From: Erwinia_E haradaeae_D
GTDB lineage: Bacteria > Pseudomonadota > Gammaproteobacteria > Enterobacterales > Enterobacteriaceae
Direction: 5' to 3'
Length of the DNA stretch: 64,000 bases
Assembly: GCF_900698935.1 (NCBI RefSeq)
Contig: NZ_LR217715.1
Coordinates: forward strand, 1 to 64,000
Shown here: positions 17,758 to 28,163 of the stretch, piece after piece
How positions within the stretch are numbered: the first letter of the stretch is position 1
Layout of the letters: every line of letters starts with the position of its first letter
Translations under genes and position numbers: made by a program
The notes under the pieces: model-generated
Told to the model about the DNA's origin: nothing
What the model saw: the letters and a program-made list of their open reading frames with translations, nothing else
Database searches by the model: none

Positions 17758-19554
17758 GAAAGGTCTCTTAAATTTTCAAAACTCATAGGTGGCTATATTT
17801 ACTAGATCTTAGGAAGACGCATTGTTATTAAGATGGCTAGTGTATTTAAAATCTGTTTATGTAATCGCTGATTTATATAGATTGTGGAAGACAGACACAA
17901 AAACAGTAGAACATTGGACAGATCAAGAAGTTGAAAAACTTGGATTAGAAATCAAATTCTCTCTATTGTAAAATGACCAAGAGGTTGTGACAGAGATACC
18001 TTTAGGGTAATTCTACGAGAGACATCTCATTTAGATATTATCACGTGTACTAACCAAGATTGTTATTGGATCAATATAAATTCATGCTGTTAGTTATTAG
18101 TGGTTATAGTAGTCATCGTAGAGGTGATTTAACTAATCTTTTTTGATTTCAAGGAAATTTTGTCTTTTTTTGAGAACCCCAGTGTTTTAAATAAGTATAA
18201 CTATAAATCACGGTTGGTGATTTTTGCGGTTATTGTGGATCAGCTAGCATCACTTCAAAAATATTATCTTTCTCTGGCTAGTAAAATATTGTCGTTTTAA
18301 AATAAGTACTGTGTATTTTATTGCAATAGAATGCACTACATGATTTAACTTAAGAGTCTTCCTCATAATAGGAATAGCCTGTATAATAAATATTATATAA
18401 GATGCTGTGTGTTTAATGGTTGGTGAGCTTAATGGTGACTTAATGAATACCAGATTAAATATTAATAACTGTATGTGGAGAGACCTACAATAAACAATAT
18501 TTTTCTCATATATTTATCTATATACACGCGTCACTTTATGTGAGATAAAAAGCGAGTATGCATGTTATTCTTAAGATTGTCATATGGTTATTAAAGACGG
18601 ACTCTTAGCATATAGTATAATACTTGTTCGTAATATTGTATAGGGGGTATTAACTCTCTAGAGAACTATTATCTAGGAAACGAACGGACTCTCTACTCAT
18701 AGCGTTTGGTTAACTACAGTAATTAAAGCTGTTGCAAAAATGCATTTTTTTCATAATTTTATAGCAGAACTATTTTCAGTATAGTCGCACTCTATTTTAA
18801 TTACTACAATATGATCTATTTTCATCTTGTATATATTATAAATATTTTTATTATTTTATTAAGACAAGCGAGTGAAAAATTCAGGTGTTATGATATACGA
18901 AACAGTATACTATAAAAAATAGTATATGACTATCGATGTTATACTTAGATATAAATTTGCTTTTTAAAGGAATATGCTAAAGTTTTTGTGTACAAAAACA
19001 ATATGATCTATATTATGGGGTATTTAATCAATCTATATAAATATAAATCAATATTTTGAGAATTTTATTATAAAAATTCTGCTGAGGAATGCAAAGGGCA
19101 TTCTACATCATAAAATGTATTTACTAAACATAGATCGCATATATATCGTTAGGAATAATTGATTTCATCATCACAAATACTGCAAATCTAAACAACATGC
19201 ATATATAAAATATATGTGTTCAACTTTTATGCATAACCATATTCGTATATACGGATACTTAGGCATGACATGAGGATGTATGACAAGTTGCTATGTTGCT
19301 ATATAAAATAGTATATTGTAGTAATGCTTTTACCTGATGTCTCTGAGGGGATATGAATAATATTCATTAGTGATTAATAGATATTGTGTATCTATATTAA
19401 CTAATTCTATATATAAGAATATCATTATTTTGATTTTTCATCTTAAATAGTTATCCTAGAATAGGGAATGTTGTTCTAATTAGATATAAATCTATAGATG
19501 CACACATAAAGCATTGAGTCAGATCAGATGAATGTTACTGATATTAAGGTGGCA
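17758..19554. other. 1.8-kb spacer between purL and tadA
   Basis: The interval is the right size and place for mltF, divergent from purL in E. coli, and the first 550 bp contain what looks like its eroded remains. From about 18300 to 19554 I recognise nothing. Confidence 0.6.
17813..18300 (+). pseudogene. mltF: Eroded mltF (membrane-bound lytic transglycosylase F)
   Basis: Three segments in different frames match MltF in the correct order and strand. The first (17813-17971) contains VIADLYRL then WKTDTK, comparable to VVVNDLQTL...WKVDDK of E. coli MltF. The second (18060-18146) has LLLDQY then LLVISGYSSH, comparable to PLFEKY and LLAAIAYQESH around the catalytic glutamate, which is lost. The third (18181-18300) has VDQLASLQKYYLSL, comparable to VKQRLPLLSQKPYYSKL. 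The purL-mltF-tadA layout and strands are those of E. coli. Each match alone is weak; together with position they are persuasive. Frameshifts and deletions exclude function. Confidence 0.55.
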
Positions 19555-20031
19555 TTATTTATCCGTTAGTTTTTTTTGTGTTCGTTTTTGATAAAAAAAG
19601 TGAGTGAGAAGATTAGAGCACTCTTTGTGTAGTATACAACACTGGACCTGTACACGATGATTCATTTCTGCAGACCCTAATATATTTAGACAGGAACTTG
19701 TTGCACCAGTTTTAAAATTATGGGCCCCGTATACTAGTCGACTTACGCGACTATAAACTATTGCACCAGCACACATAGCACAAGGCTCAAGAGTGACGTA
19801 TAGAGTAGTTTCTGTTAGACGGTAGTTACGTAGTATTTGTCCACCTTGGCGTAATGCTATTATTTCAGCATGCGCAGTGGGATCATGGGATTGAATCGGT
19901 TGGTTCCAACCTGTACCAATTATTTTGTTTTTTAGTACTAAGATGGCTCCAATGGGAATTTCGCCCTGATTTTGAGCATAATTTGCAAGTAGGATAGCGT
20001 GATGCATCCAGTGCTCGTCATTATCATACAT
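19555..20031 (-). CDS. tadA: tRNA-specific adenosine deaminase TadA
   Basis: TadA deaminates A34 of tRNA-Arg(ACG) to inosine and is essential where that tRNA is used. It has 158 residues (E. coli 167). The zinc and catalytic motifs are AHAEI near residue 54 and PCAMCAGA near residue 84, with TLYVTLEP between; the C-terminus is basic. It lies on the same strand as purL with the mltF relic between, as in E. coli. Confidence 0.95.
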   Translation of the reverse strand: MYDNDEHWMHHAILLANYAQNQGEIPIGAILVLKNKIIGTGWNQPIQSHDPTAHAEIIALRQGGQILRNYRLTETTLYVTLEPCAMCAGAIVYSRVSRLVYGAHNFKTGATSSCLNILGSAEMNHRVQVQCCILHKECSNLLTHFFYQKRTQKKLTDK

Positions 20032-21253
20032 CCATGCAAAACCTCGAGTAATATAGATAGTTTAAATATGTTTCTATGTAGTTATTTATAGAGTCATTTT
20101 ATGAAGTAATAAAATTTTATAGCAATTTAGCATTATTTTCAGATTTTATATGCTTAGTATCGCTACATGTATCAGAGAAGGAAATCAATGATAAATTGTT
20201 TTTTTTCAAAATATTGTCTAGTAGGTTTTTTGTGGTCTTTGCGTTAAACAAGGTAGATTGTGGCTATGTGCTATAAAACGAAATGTACTCCATAAGGAGT
20301 ATATAGGTGCATTTTTTATAAGTACAATATTGTGATATAATCATAGTATATAGTCTCTGACTGAGAGAATGTTCATTCTATTAGATATATAGGTGTTTTT
20401 TGAGGTTTGTTTTTTAGGATGTCAATATGGAAGTAAAGAGATGTCTATCAACATCAACATCGTGGACAAAACATACAGATAACTATAATAAAGGATGGAT
20501 ATATTATCCGCGCTGAATAATGCCGAATCTATTCGTAATAGATGTTTGATCAATAGAGAAAAATTATTATTGTCGATGTCTTATTTTTACTTAATGAATT
20601 TTATGCGCATGATGTGAGAGATAATGTAACTTGCGATATTTTGTGTTTTTGTTTATTAGAGCACAGGCGTACCTGGTGTTTGTAATCACAAAGTGTGATA
20701 CACCGTTATCTACGGTTTTAACTACTCATGTCCGTTGCAAGGTTGTCTATGGTTTATAAGTGTAGATGCATAGTAGTGATTTTCTAATGAGGACATAGGA
20801 CAAAAATGTAGGCGTGGTGATATTCTAGTAAGAAATATCATAGAAGTATAATGATGATAGTTTCATTTTCTATCGATACGAATATACTAAGAACTATTTT
20901 CTTATTATAGATGCTTCAGTTATTTATAGTGTTAGTGAGTAGTGATAGGTATCTTATCATTCAATAAACATATAACATAAGCAGAGACTTTTATGTTATT
21001 TTTTGGTTTGTTTTCTTTTTTTTCTGCTATTTTACGATATTGTGTCGATTGGATAAAACCAGGAGTGCGTGTTGATTTTAGAGGTGGGGATATTAGAAAT
21101 ATGTTTGGTTTTATATTTAGCAATATAAGGTGTTTTTTATTTAGTGTCAATGGCTTTCCAGACACTTTATTGTATGTCTCCAATGTGCTTAGCTCCCTTT
21201 AATATGATATTCACAATTAAGTATAAGCAATATGCAGTTGGAAATCTATCACG
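20032..21253. other. 1.2-kb spacer between tadA and rpiA
   Basis: Divergent spacer, AT-rich. A 69-codon frame at 20993-21202 has a membrane-like composition but no recognisable homology or ribosome binding site, so I treat it as chance. Nothing else seen. Confidence 0.55.
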
Positions 21254-21952
21254 ATGCATGATGAGCTAAAAAAGAAAGCTGGCTGGGCTGCACTAAAATA
21301 CGTTACGTCAGGCACTATTATTGGTGTAGGCACTGGTTCCACTATTTCATATTTTATTGATGCCTTGGCTTCCATGAAGCATGAGATTATCGGTGCAGTA
21401 TCTAGTTCGGAGACATCAAGCGCTAGACTACAAGCATATGGTATTCCTGTTATGGATCTCAATGATGTGAATATTCTATCTCTTTATGTTGATGGTGCTG
21501 ATGAAATCAACAAGCAGTTACAAATGATTAAGGGAGGTGGGGCAGCGTTAACTCGAGAGAAGATCATTGCAGCCGTTTCTGATTGTTTTGTGTGTGTTGT
21601 CGATTCTTCTAAGCAGGTTGATACCCTAGGGCGTGTGCCTCTACCGGTAGAAGTGATCCCAATGGCGCGCGCATATGTTGCTCGTCAACTGATCAGGTTA
21701 GGTGGGCGTCCAGAATATCGTCAGAATGTTGTTACTGATAATGGGAATATTATTTTAGATGTGTATCATCTTAATATGAGCCACCCGATTCAGCTAGAAA
21801 AATCCATCAATGCTCTAACTGGTGTGGTGACAGTCGGATTGTTTGCTCATAGGGGGGCTGATGTTGCACTTATTGGGAGGGCTCAGGGGGTGCAGGTGAT
21901 CACAAAGACCACGCAGAATTCAGACAATATAATCTTTTACTCAGATGCTTGA
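21254..21952 (+). CDS. rpiA: Ribose-5-phosphate isomerase A
   Basis: RpiA interconverts ribulose-5-phosphate and ribose-5-phosphate, supplying ribose for nucleotides. It has 232 residues (E. coli 219). The phosphate-binding GVGTGST loop, the catalytic pair in YVDGADEIN, the lysine and glutamate of KGGGAALTREKI, and GGRPEYRQNVVTDNGN are all intact. A 14-residue tail after the usual end (TTQNSDNIIFYSDA) is extra, suggesting that an original stop was lost. It fits with the gluconate genes and purine genes as part of pentose-phosphate supply. Confidence 0.97.
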   Translation: MHDELKKKAGWAALKYVTSGTIIGVGTGSTISYFIDALASMKHEIIGAVSSSETSSARLQAYGIPVMDLNDVNILSLYVDGADEINKQLQMIKGGGAALTREKIIAAVSDCFVCVVDSSKQVDTLGRVPLPVEVIPMARAYVARQLIRLGGRPEYRQNVVTDNGNIILDVYHLNMSHPIQLEKSINALTGVVTVGLFAHRGADVALIGRAQGVQVITKTTQNSDNIIFYSDA

Positions 21953-22160
21953 AGATTCTCGTGTGTATAGCAATAATATGTTGACAGTTCAAGAGTGCTT
22001 GCGCAATGCAAGTATTTATCTTATCTATTCAGACTGAATTTTCTCCTACAAAACTATTTTTGTATTTTATTGGTGCCTATTTCTTAACCTTTTAGGTTGG
22101 TATTAGCTATGATTTTATTGGTATCAGCTGACTATGATAGCCTTCATGTGTAATTTTAAA

Positions 22161-23027
22161 ATGCATCATTCTTATTTGCTTTTTCCTCCATTTGATCCAG
22201 TCATTTTGACTCTTGGACCAGTATCATTACATTGGTATGGATTGATGTATGTTATTAGTTTTATGTTAGTGCGATGGATGGCTAGACGTCGAGTGAATCT
22301 ATATGATTATAGTTGGAACAAAGAAGATGTAGATCATCTAATTTATTTAGGGTTTTTGGGGGTTATTTTTGGGGGTCGATTAGGCTATACATTATTTTAT
22401 AATTTTTCTGTATTTCTGCATCACCCTATGTGTGTTTTTCAAGTCTGGTATGGTGGTATGTCGTTCCATGGCGGACTCATAGGCGTTATGATAGCTATAT
22501 GGATATTTTCCCGTCGTGCTCAATGTCATTTTTTTGCAGTCTCTGATTTTATAGCACCGTTAATGCCACTGGGGTTAGGTGCGGGTCGTCTAGGTAATTA
22601 CATTAATGGTGAATTATGGGGGAGAGTGAGCCCTAACCTACCTTGGGCGATGTTGTTTCCTGGTTCGTATACTGAAGATATTAAGTTAGCAGTTCATCAC
22701 CCGGAATGGCAGCAACTGATCATAGATTGCGGAGCATTACCGCGTCATCCTTCGCAGTTATATGAGGCTTTTTTAGAAGGTTTAGTCCTCTTTATCATTT
22801 TGCACTTTTTCATTTCTAATCGGCGCCGTCCTGTGGGTGCGGTTTCTGCTTTATTCTTAATATTATATAGTGTGTTTCGTATTTTTGTGGAGTTTTTTCG
22901 ACAACCTGATCAGCAGATTGGTTTATTCTATGGTATTAGTATTGGTCAGGCTCTTTCATTTCCGATGTTGATTTCGGGAGTAGTCATGATGTTAATGGCA
23001 TACAATGAGAAGAAAAGGCTCTTATAA
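22161..23027 (+). CDS. lgt: Prolipoprotein diacylglyceryl transferase
   Basis: Lgt transfers diacylglycerol from phosphatidylglycerol to the cysteine of prolipoproteins in the inner membrane, the first step of lipoprotein maturation. I start it at the ATG giving MHHSYLLFPPFDPVI, since E. coli begins MTSSYLHFPEFDPVI; an upstream in-frame ATG at 22134 would add nine unrelated residues. This yields 288 residues (E. coli 291) with about seven membrane segments. The signature GLGAGRLGNYINGELWGR and the catalytic-region SFHGGLIG motif are present. No strong ribosome binding site is visible. Confidence 0.95.
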   Translation: MHHSYLLFPPFDPVILTLGPVSLHWYGLMYVISFMLVRWMARRRVNLYDYSWNKEDVDHLIYLGFLGVIFGGRLGYTLFYNFSVFLHHPMCVFQVWYGGMSFHGGLIGVMIAIWIFSRRAQCHFFAVSDFIAPLMPLGLGAGRLGNYINGELWGRVSPNLPWAMLFPGSYTEDIKLAVHHPEWQQLIIDCGALPRHPSQLYEAFLEGLVLFIILHFFISNRRRPVGAVSALFLILYSVFRIFVEFFRQPDQQIGLFYGISIGQALSFPMLISGVVMMLMAYNEKKRLL

Positions 23028-24077
23028 CACATGTTAAATCAATAAGGACAATTAAAGTGGATAGACAATATTATTGTGCAGACTTACCGTGATCTACATT
23101 GTCATGTACACGAATGAATTGCAATATACACTATCGTTTTATTAAGAAAAAGAATCTATTGAGATATATGGAGTTATTAAGATAAAAGAATATGAGCGAT
23201 AGGTAAGTGGCGTTTAGGCATTTATCTAGACTCTTTATGGTGAATAAGATTTGTTGTTTACTTCGGTAAAGTGGCGATATTCTATTCAGTTCATGGTGAG
23301 TTTAGACTCAGCGGGTTTTAAGGTGCGTGTTCTAATGGTAATGTGGAGAGCACAATAGAAATAAAACATTTTTTTGATGTAGATAGGGTTTTGAGAGCAA
23401 TCATGATAGAAATTATCAAAAAGGAGTAAGCGTAATTATGTAATGTGTTTAGTATGCACATACTAAAGTGAGGAAGGTTGACTTAATGAACGTGATCTTT
23501 CTCATACCTTATGACATTAATTTTGTCTGCGTTTTAGTTAATTGAGATTTCTGATCCTAGAATTTCATACACGTATATGATAAGATATCATGAAAGTAAC
23601 GGTAATGTTTGAAAGAAAGAGAACTACCAAAAAATGAATCAGCTATTGGTTCTATTTATTATACTGCCTGCATGTGATCAGTACTGCGATATTAAACTTA
23701 CATATTTAAAATTAATTCAGCTTAGATAATTATGACGGTTTGTTAAAACTATCAGTGTGTTAGTATATATACTATACACAGTGCATCTTGTAGTCGAGCT
23801 GGTCAGTATGATGAGAGGTATGAGTTAGAGATGGAACTAGTGATTTTTGATGATTATATGTCATATAAGTTGATGCGCATGAACAAAAAATCATAGGATG
23901 TATGGCAAGGCACTCCTAACTAGCTTGAGAAAAAATTTAAACATGTTGTAGATTGATGGTGTTATATGTTTTTTATAAAAAATGGTTTTGATAGTTAATA
24001 GATTGATCGCTAATTATGTAGCTCGAAAAAAACTTTTTTGCAAGTTAATGCAAAACTATTGTGAGAGCTCCTGAATA
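23028..24077. other. 1.05-kb spacer between lgt and polA
   Basis: No intact gene. In E. coli thyA follows lgt; I could not find its motifs. A 61-codon frame with one internal stop (23244-23429) has a soluble-protein look but I cannot assign it. Confidence 0.55.
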
Positions 24078-26873
24078 ATGCATATTCGAGAAAAATCTTT
24101 GATTTTAGTAGACGGATCTTCGTATTTATATCGCGCTTATCATGCCTATCCCCGCTTAACCACTCATTCTGGTTTTCCCACTGGGGCTATGTATGGCACG
24201 CTAAATATGTTACGAAATCTGTTAATCAAGTATCCACACAGTCATGTGGCTGCTGTCTTTGATGCACAGGGTAAAACATTTCGTGATGAATTGTTTCCAG
24301 CATATAAATCTCATCGTCCATCCATGCCACTTGAGTTACAGATCCAGATTGAACCCTTACATCAAATTATTGAATCTCTGGGAGTGCCTCTATTAGTCAT
24401 CCCTAAGGTGGAAGCAGATGATGTCATTGGCACCTTAGCATTAGCAGCAGAGAAATTAGGCCAAACTGTGTTGATTAGTACAGACGATAAAGATATGGCG
24501 CAGTTAGTCACAAAAAAAATTCATATCATTAATAGCATAGATGATGGGATCATTGGGCCAAAAGAGGTTGTGGAGAAATACGGTATCCCCCCTTCGTTAA
24601 TAATTGACTTTCTTGCGTTGGTTGGTGATGTATCTGATAATATTCCAGGTGTATTGGGTGTGGGTAAAAAAAGTGCGCAAGCGTTATTACAGAGTATGGG
24701 TGGTATTCGGGATATTTACGACAACCTATATAAAGTGGCTTCTTTGCCTTTGCGGGGAGCTAAAAATATACTAACCAAGCTAGAAAAAAATAAAGATATG
24801 GCTTTTTTATCTTACAAGCTAGCCACAATTAAGACTGATGTACAGCTGATGCTTACTAGTCATCAGTTAACTTATAAAGAACCTCTTCTTTCGAATTTGC
24901 GTATATTATTAACACAATATGAATTTAATCAGTGGCTCTTGCATTTAGAGAATAAAAAATGGTGGCGATGGCATAATCAGGTGCAGAGCACCCTAAGTAA
25001 AAAAATGATCAAACATGTATCAGAAAAAGCAACAATGGAAAACAGCACTATTAAACCAACTACGTGCCTAGAAATTTACGATGAAGTGACTTTGACTTCT
25101 TTTATAAAAGAGTTGCAGAGTAGGAAGTATTTTGCATTGTATATAGAAACCGATTCGTTGAATGTATTTTCAGCTTATGTTATTGGACTATCATTTGCAA
25201 TAAAACACGGTGAAGCTTTTTATGTGCCTGTATTTCATGACCACACTGTCTCATCTACTCGACTCAATGCTTTTGATGTTCTGGAAATATTTAAGCCAGT
25301 TCTAGAAAACATGACGATCGCAAAGATTGGATACAATCTTAAATTTTATCACGGAGTGTTAAAGAAGTATAATATTGACCTACAGGGTATTTATTTTGAT
25401 ATTTTACTTGAGTCTTATGTGTTAGATAGCATAGGACGTTGTCATGATATGTATCGATTGGCAAAGAAATGGTTACATGATGATGTCGTCACATTAACTC
25501 AGTTCGTGAAAAAAAAGAAGGATCCATTCAATATTAAGTGTGCTGAAATGAATAATGATAATAATCATTATTATGCAGCCATCCAGGCTGATATAACACT
25601 ACAGTTGCATACTACGATGTGGAAAGAACTAGAAAAACATCAGGGTCTGAAATATATCTTCGAAGAAATTGATATCCCGCTGATTCCTGTTTTGTCACGC
25701 ATAGAAAAAAACGGGGTGTTAATTGATAAAAATTTTCTCTATCAGTATTCTAAAGAGATAAGTCTTCGTATAGAAGCTCTAGAATCACAAGCATATAGAT
25801 TGGCTGGAGAATCATTTAATCTGTTTTCCCCAAAGCAAATTCAAATGATTCTGTTTACAAAACATGGTATAAAGCCAATTAAAAAAACACCTACTGGCGA
25901 CTTATCCACTAGTGAAGAAGTGTTGTCTCAGCTCTCCCCTGCCTATCCATTAGCACAAGTCATCTTAGATCACCGATGTCTTTCAAAAATTCAATCATCT
26001 TACACCCACAAGCTTCTTCAGATGATGCACCAAGATAGTCAACGTATACATACATCTTATAATCAAACAATAACAGTCACTGGACGTCTGTCTTCTAGCA
26101 ATCCCAACCTACAAAACATTCCGGTGCGTAATAATGAAGGTCGACGGATTAGGCAAGCCTTTATCGCTCCTCAGGGTCATTCTATTATCACAGCAGATTA
26201 TTCACAAATTGAATTGCGCATTATGGCGCATCTTTCGCAAGATTCTGGACTATTATTAGCTTTCTCTAAAGAGCAAGATATTCACTGTACGACAGCAGCA
26301 GAAGTATTTGGTGTTGATTTGCCCGCGGTTACTAAGGAGCAGAGGCAACGCGGTAAAGTAATTAATTTTGGTTTGATTTATGGGATGAGTGCTTTTGGTT
26401 TAGCGCGCCAGTTAAACATTCAAGTTGAAGAAGCAAAAAGATATATGGATCGTTATTTTGAGCGATACCCTGGGGTTCTTCAATATATGCGAAATACGCG
26501 TCAACAGGCTGCAGAACAAGGATATGTTTCAACATTGAGTGGACGTCGTCTGTATTTACCAGATATTAATGCTAGGAATGGTGTACGTCGTCAAGCAGCT
26601 GAGCGCACAGCAATAAATGCTCCTATGCAGGGTACTGCAGCAGATATTATTAAAAGCACTATGATTTCTATCGACAGATGGTTATCGCAACAGAAAACTC
26701 CATCATTTAGAATGATTATGCAAGTACATGATGAATTAGTGTTTGAGGTACAAAGTCATGCAATCAATGCCGCTTCTACACAAATTTGTGCATTGATGGA
26801 AAGCGGTATGCAGTTAGATGCGCCATTACGTATAGACATTGGTATAGGGGAGAATTGGGATCAGGCGCATTAA
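24078..26873 (+). CDS. polA: DNA polymerase I with a decayed proofreading domain
   Basis: PolA removes RNA primers and fills gaps. It has 931 residues (E. coli 928) with all three domains by length. The 5' nuclease (residues 1-320) keeps VDGSSYLYRAYHA, EADDVIGTLA, TDDKDM and GDVSDNIPG. The polymerase domain keeps ADYSQIELR, the KVINFGLIYG helix and MQVHDELVFE. In the 3'-5' exonuclease domain the metal-binding aspartates are gone: residue 355 is Tyr, 424 is Tyr, and 503 (E. coli Asp501) is Gln, while Glu357 and Tyr499 remain. Proofreading should be abolished. Many reduced symbionts keep only the 5' nuclease part; here the whole frame persists. No operon partner. Confidence 0.97.
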   Translation: MHIREKSLILVDGSSYLYRAYHAYPRLTTHSGFPTGAMYGTLNMLRNLLIKYPHSHVAAVFDAQGKTFRDELFPAYKSHRPSMPLELQIQIEPLHQIIESLGVPLLVIPKVEADDVIGTLALAAEKLGQTVLISTDDKDMAQLVTKKIHIINSIDDGIIGPKEVVEKYGIPPSLIIDFLALVGDVSDNIPGVLGVGKKSAQALLQSMGGIRDIYDNLYKVASLPLRGAKNILTKLEKNKDMAFLSYKLATIKTDVQLMLTSHQLTYKEPLLSNLRILLTQYEFNQWLLHLENKKWWRWHNQVQSTLSKKMIKHVSEKATMENSTIKPTTCLEIYDEVTLTSFIKELQSRKYFALYIETDSLNVFSAYVIGLSFAIKHGEAFYVPVFHDHTVSSTRLNAFDVLEIFKPVLENMTIAKIGYNLKFYHGVLKKYNIDLQGIYFDILLESYVLDSIGRCHDMYRLAKKWLHDDVVTLTQFVKKKKDPFNIKCAEMNNDNNHYYAAIQADITLQLHTTMWKELEKHQGLKYIFEEIDIPLIPVLSRIEKNGVLIDKNFLYQYSKEISLRIEALESQAYRLAGESFNLFSPKQIQMILFTKHGIKPIKKTPTGDLSTSEEVLSQLSPAYPLAQVILDHRCLSKIQSSYTHKLLQMMHQDSQRIHTSYNQTITVTGRLSSSNPNLQNIPVRNNEGRRIRQAFIAPQGHSIITADYSQIELRIMAHLSQDSGLLLAFSKEQDIHCTTAAEVFGVDLPAVTKEQRQRGKVINFGLIYGMSAFGLARQLNIQVEEAKRYMDRYFERYPGVLQYMRNTRQQAAEQGYVSTLSGRRLYLPDINARNGVRRQAAERTAINAPMQGTAADIIKSTMISIDRWLSQQKTPSFRMIMQVHDELVFEVQSHAINAASTQICALMESGMQLDAPLRIDIGIGENWDQAH

Positions 26874-27125
26874 TTACAATATATCATCTAATATATATAG
26901 CACTAGATTGATATAGTGATATTTTTATATTTTATTTTTTTGTCATTGTATTGTATTTCTTTTATTTTTATTCAGGTTTGTGTCAAATAGGTTGTATAAA
27001 AAATATATACTAATAAGACATGATAAGTTTATATAGAAAGGAAGAGTGTCAGAATATTTTTTGCGATCTCATGTTATATTTATTCTGCTCATTTTACTTT
27101 GTACATATGAGATGAGGATTACATA

Positions 27126-28163
27126 GTGGTGCATATGCCTTCTTTAAGCTATAAAGATTCTGGAGTAGACATTCATGCGGGAAATATGTTTATTCAAGGT
27201 ATAAAAGAAATAGCAAAAAAAACACACCGCCCAGAAGTGATCAGTGGGCTAGGCGGTTTTGCAGGTTTGTGTGCTTTACCAAAGGGCTATCATGAACCCA
27301 TTCTTGTATCTAGTACAGATGGCGTTGGTACTAAGATGAGATTAGCAATAAAAGCTCAATGCTATGATACAATTGGGATTGACTTAGTGGCTATGTGTGT
27401 CAACGACCTGGTAGTTGTAGGAGCAGAGCCAGTCTTTTTTTTGGATTACTATGCTACTAGTAAGTTAAAGATCGATACTGCATCCGCCATTATCCGCAGT
27501 ATCGCGGAAGGGTGCTTACAGGCAGGTTGTGCGCTAATTGGCGGCGAGACAGCGGAAATGCCCGGTCTTTATAGTGGTGAAGAATATGATATGGCAGGAT
27601 TTTGTGTTGGAATTGTAGAAAAAAACGAGATTATTAATAATAGCAAAGTCACTGAGAGTGATGTGTTGATTGCTTTAAGTTCTAGTGGTCTGCATGCTAA
27701 TGGATACTCACTGATTCATAAAATTTTAGATTGTAGTCATGTGAACATACATACAACCTTCTTGCAAGGTAAATCATTAGCGGATCATTTGTTGGCACCT
27801 ACTAGAATTTATGTTCATGCTATTCGTGCTTTAGTGCGGCAAGTTGAGATACATGCTATCGCTCATATTACTGGTGGGGGGTTGTGGGATAATATTCCAC
27901 GTGTCTTGCCAGATAAAACACAGGCAATATTATATGAGTCTAGCTGGAAGTGGCCAAAAATATTCCAGTGGATACAACATGGCGCGAATATTAGTTGTTT
28001 CGAGATGTACCATACTTTTAATTGTGGTGTGGGCATGGTCATTATTGTACACGCACATGTAGCAGATAAGGCTTTACAAATATTGAATAATTTAGGTGAA
28101 ATAGCCTGGAAGATTGGCGTGATAAAGGCTTTAGATAGTAATCATCGCGTCGTAATCAAATAA
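27126..28163 (+). CDS. purM: Phosphoribosylformylglycinamidine cyclo-ligase (AIR synthetase)
   Basis: PurM closes FGAM to aminoimidazole ribonucleotide, step 5 of purine synthesis. It has 345 residues, matching E. coli PurM, with SSTDGVGTK, GIDLVAMCVNDLVV, GGETAEMPG and GVGMVI motifs. I chose the GTG at 27126 because a GAGG lies 8 nt upstream and the length before SLSYKD then equals E. coli. The ATG at 27135 is the alternative and would be 17 nt from that site. The stop overlaps the purN start by one base (TAATG), so the two are translationally coupled. Confidence 0.96.
   Translation: MVHMPSLSYKDSGVDIHAGNMFIQGIKEIAKKTHRPEVISGLGGFAGLCALPKGYHEPILVSSTDGVGTKMRLAIKAQCYDTIGIDLVAMCVNDLVVVGAEPVFFLDYYATSKLKIDTASAIIRSIAEGCLQAGCALIGGETAEMPGLYSGEEYDMAGFCVGIVEKNEIINNSKVTESDVLIALSSSGLHANGYSLIHKILDCSHVNIHTTFLQGKSLADHLLAPTRIYVHAIRALVRQVEIHAIAHITGGGLWDNIPRVLPDKTQAILYESSWKWPKIFQWIQHGANISCFEMYHTFNCGVGMVIIVHAHVADKALQILNNLGEIAWKIGVIKALDSNHRVVIK

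Noticed and set aside
20993..21202. 69-codon hydrophobic frame before rpiA
   Set aside because: No ribosome binding site and no homology; AT-rich spacers readily produce Phe/Ile-rich frames.
23244..23429. A 61-codon frame with one internal stop in the lgt-polA spacer
   Set aside because: Composition looks coding, but I could match it to no family, including thyA expected there, and frames of this length arise by chance in the window.
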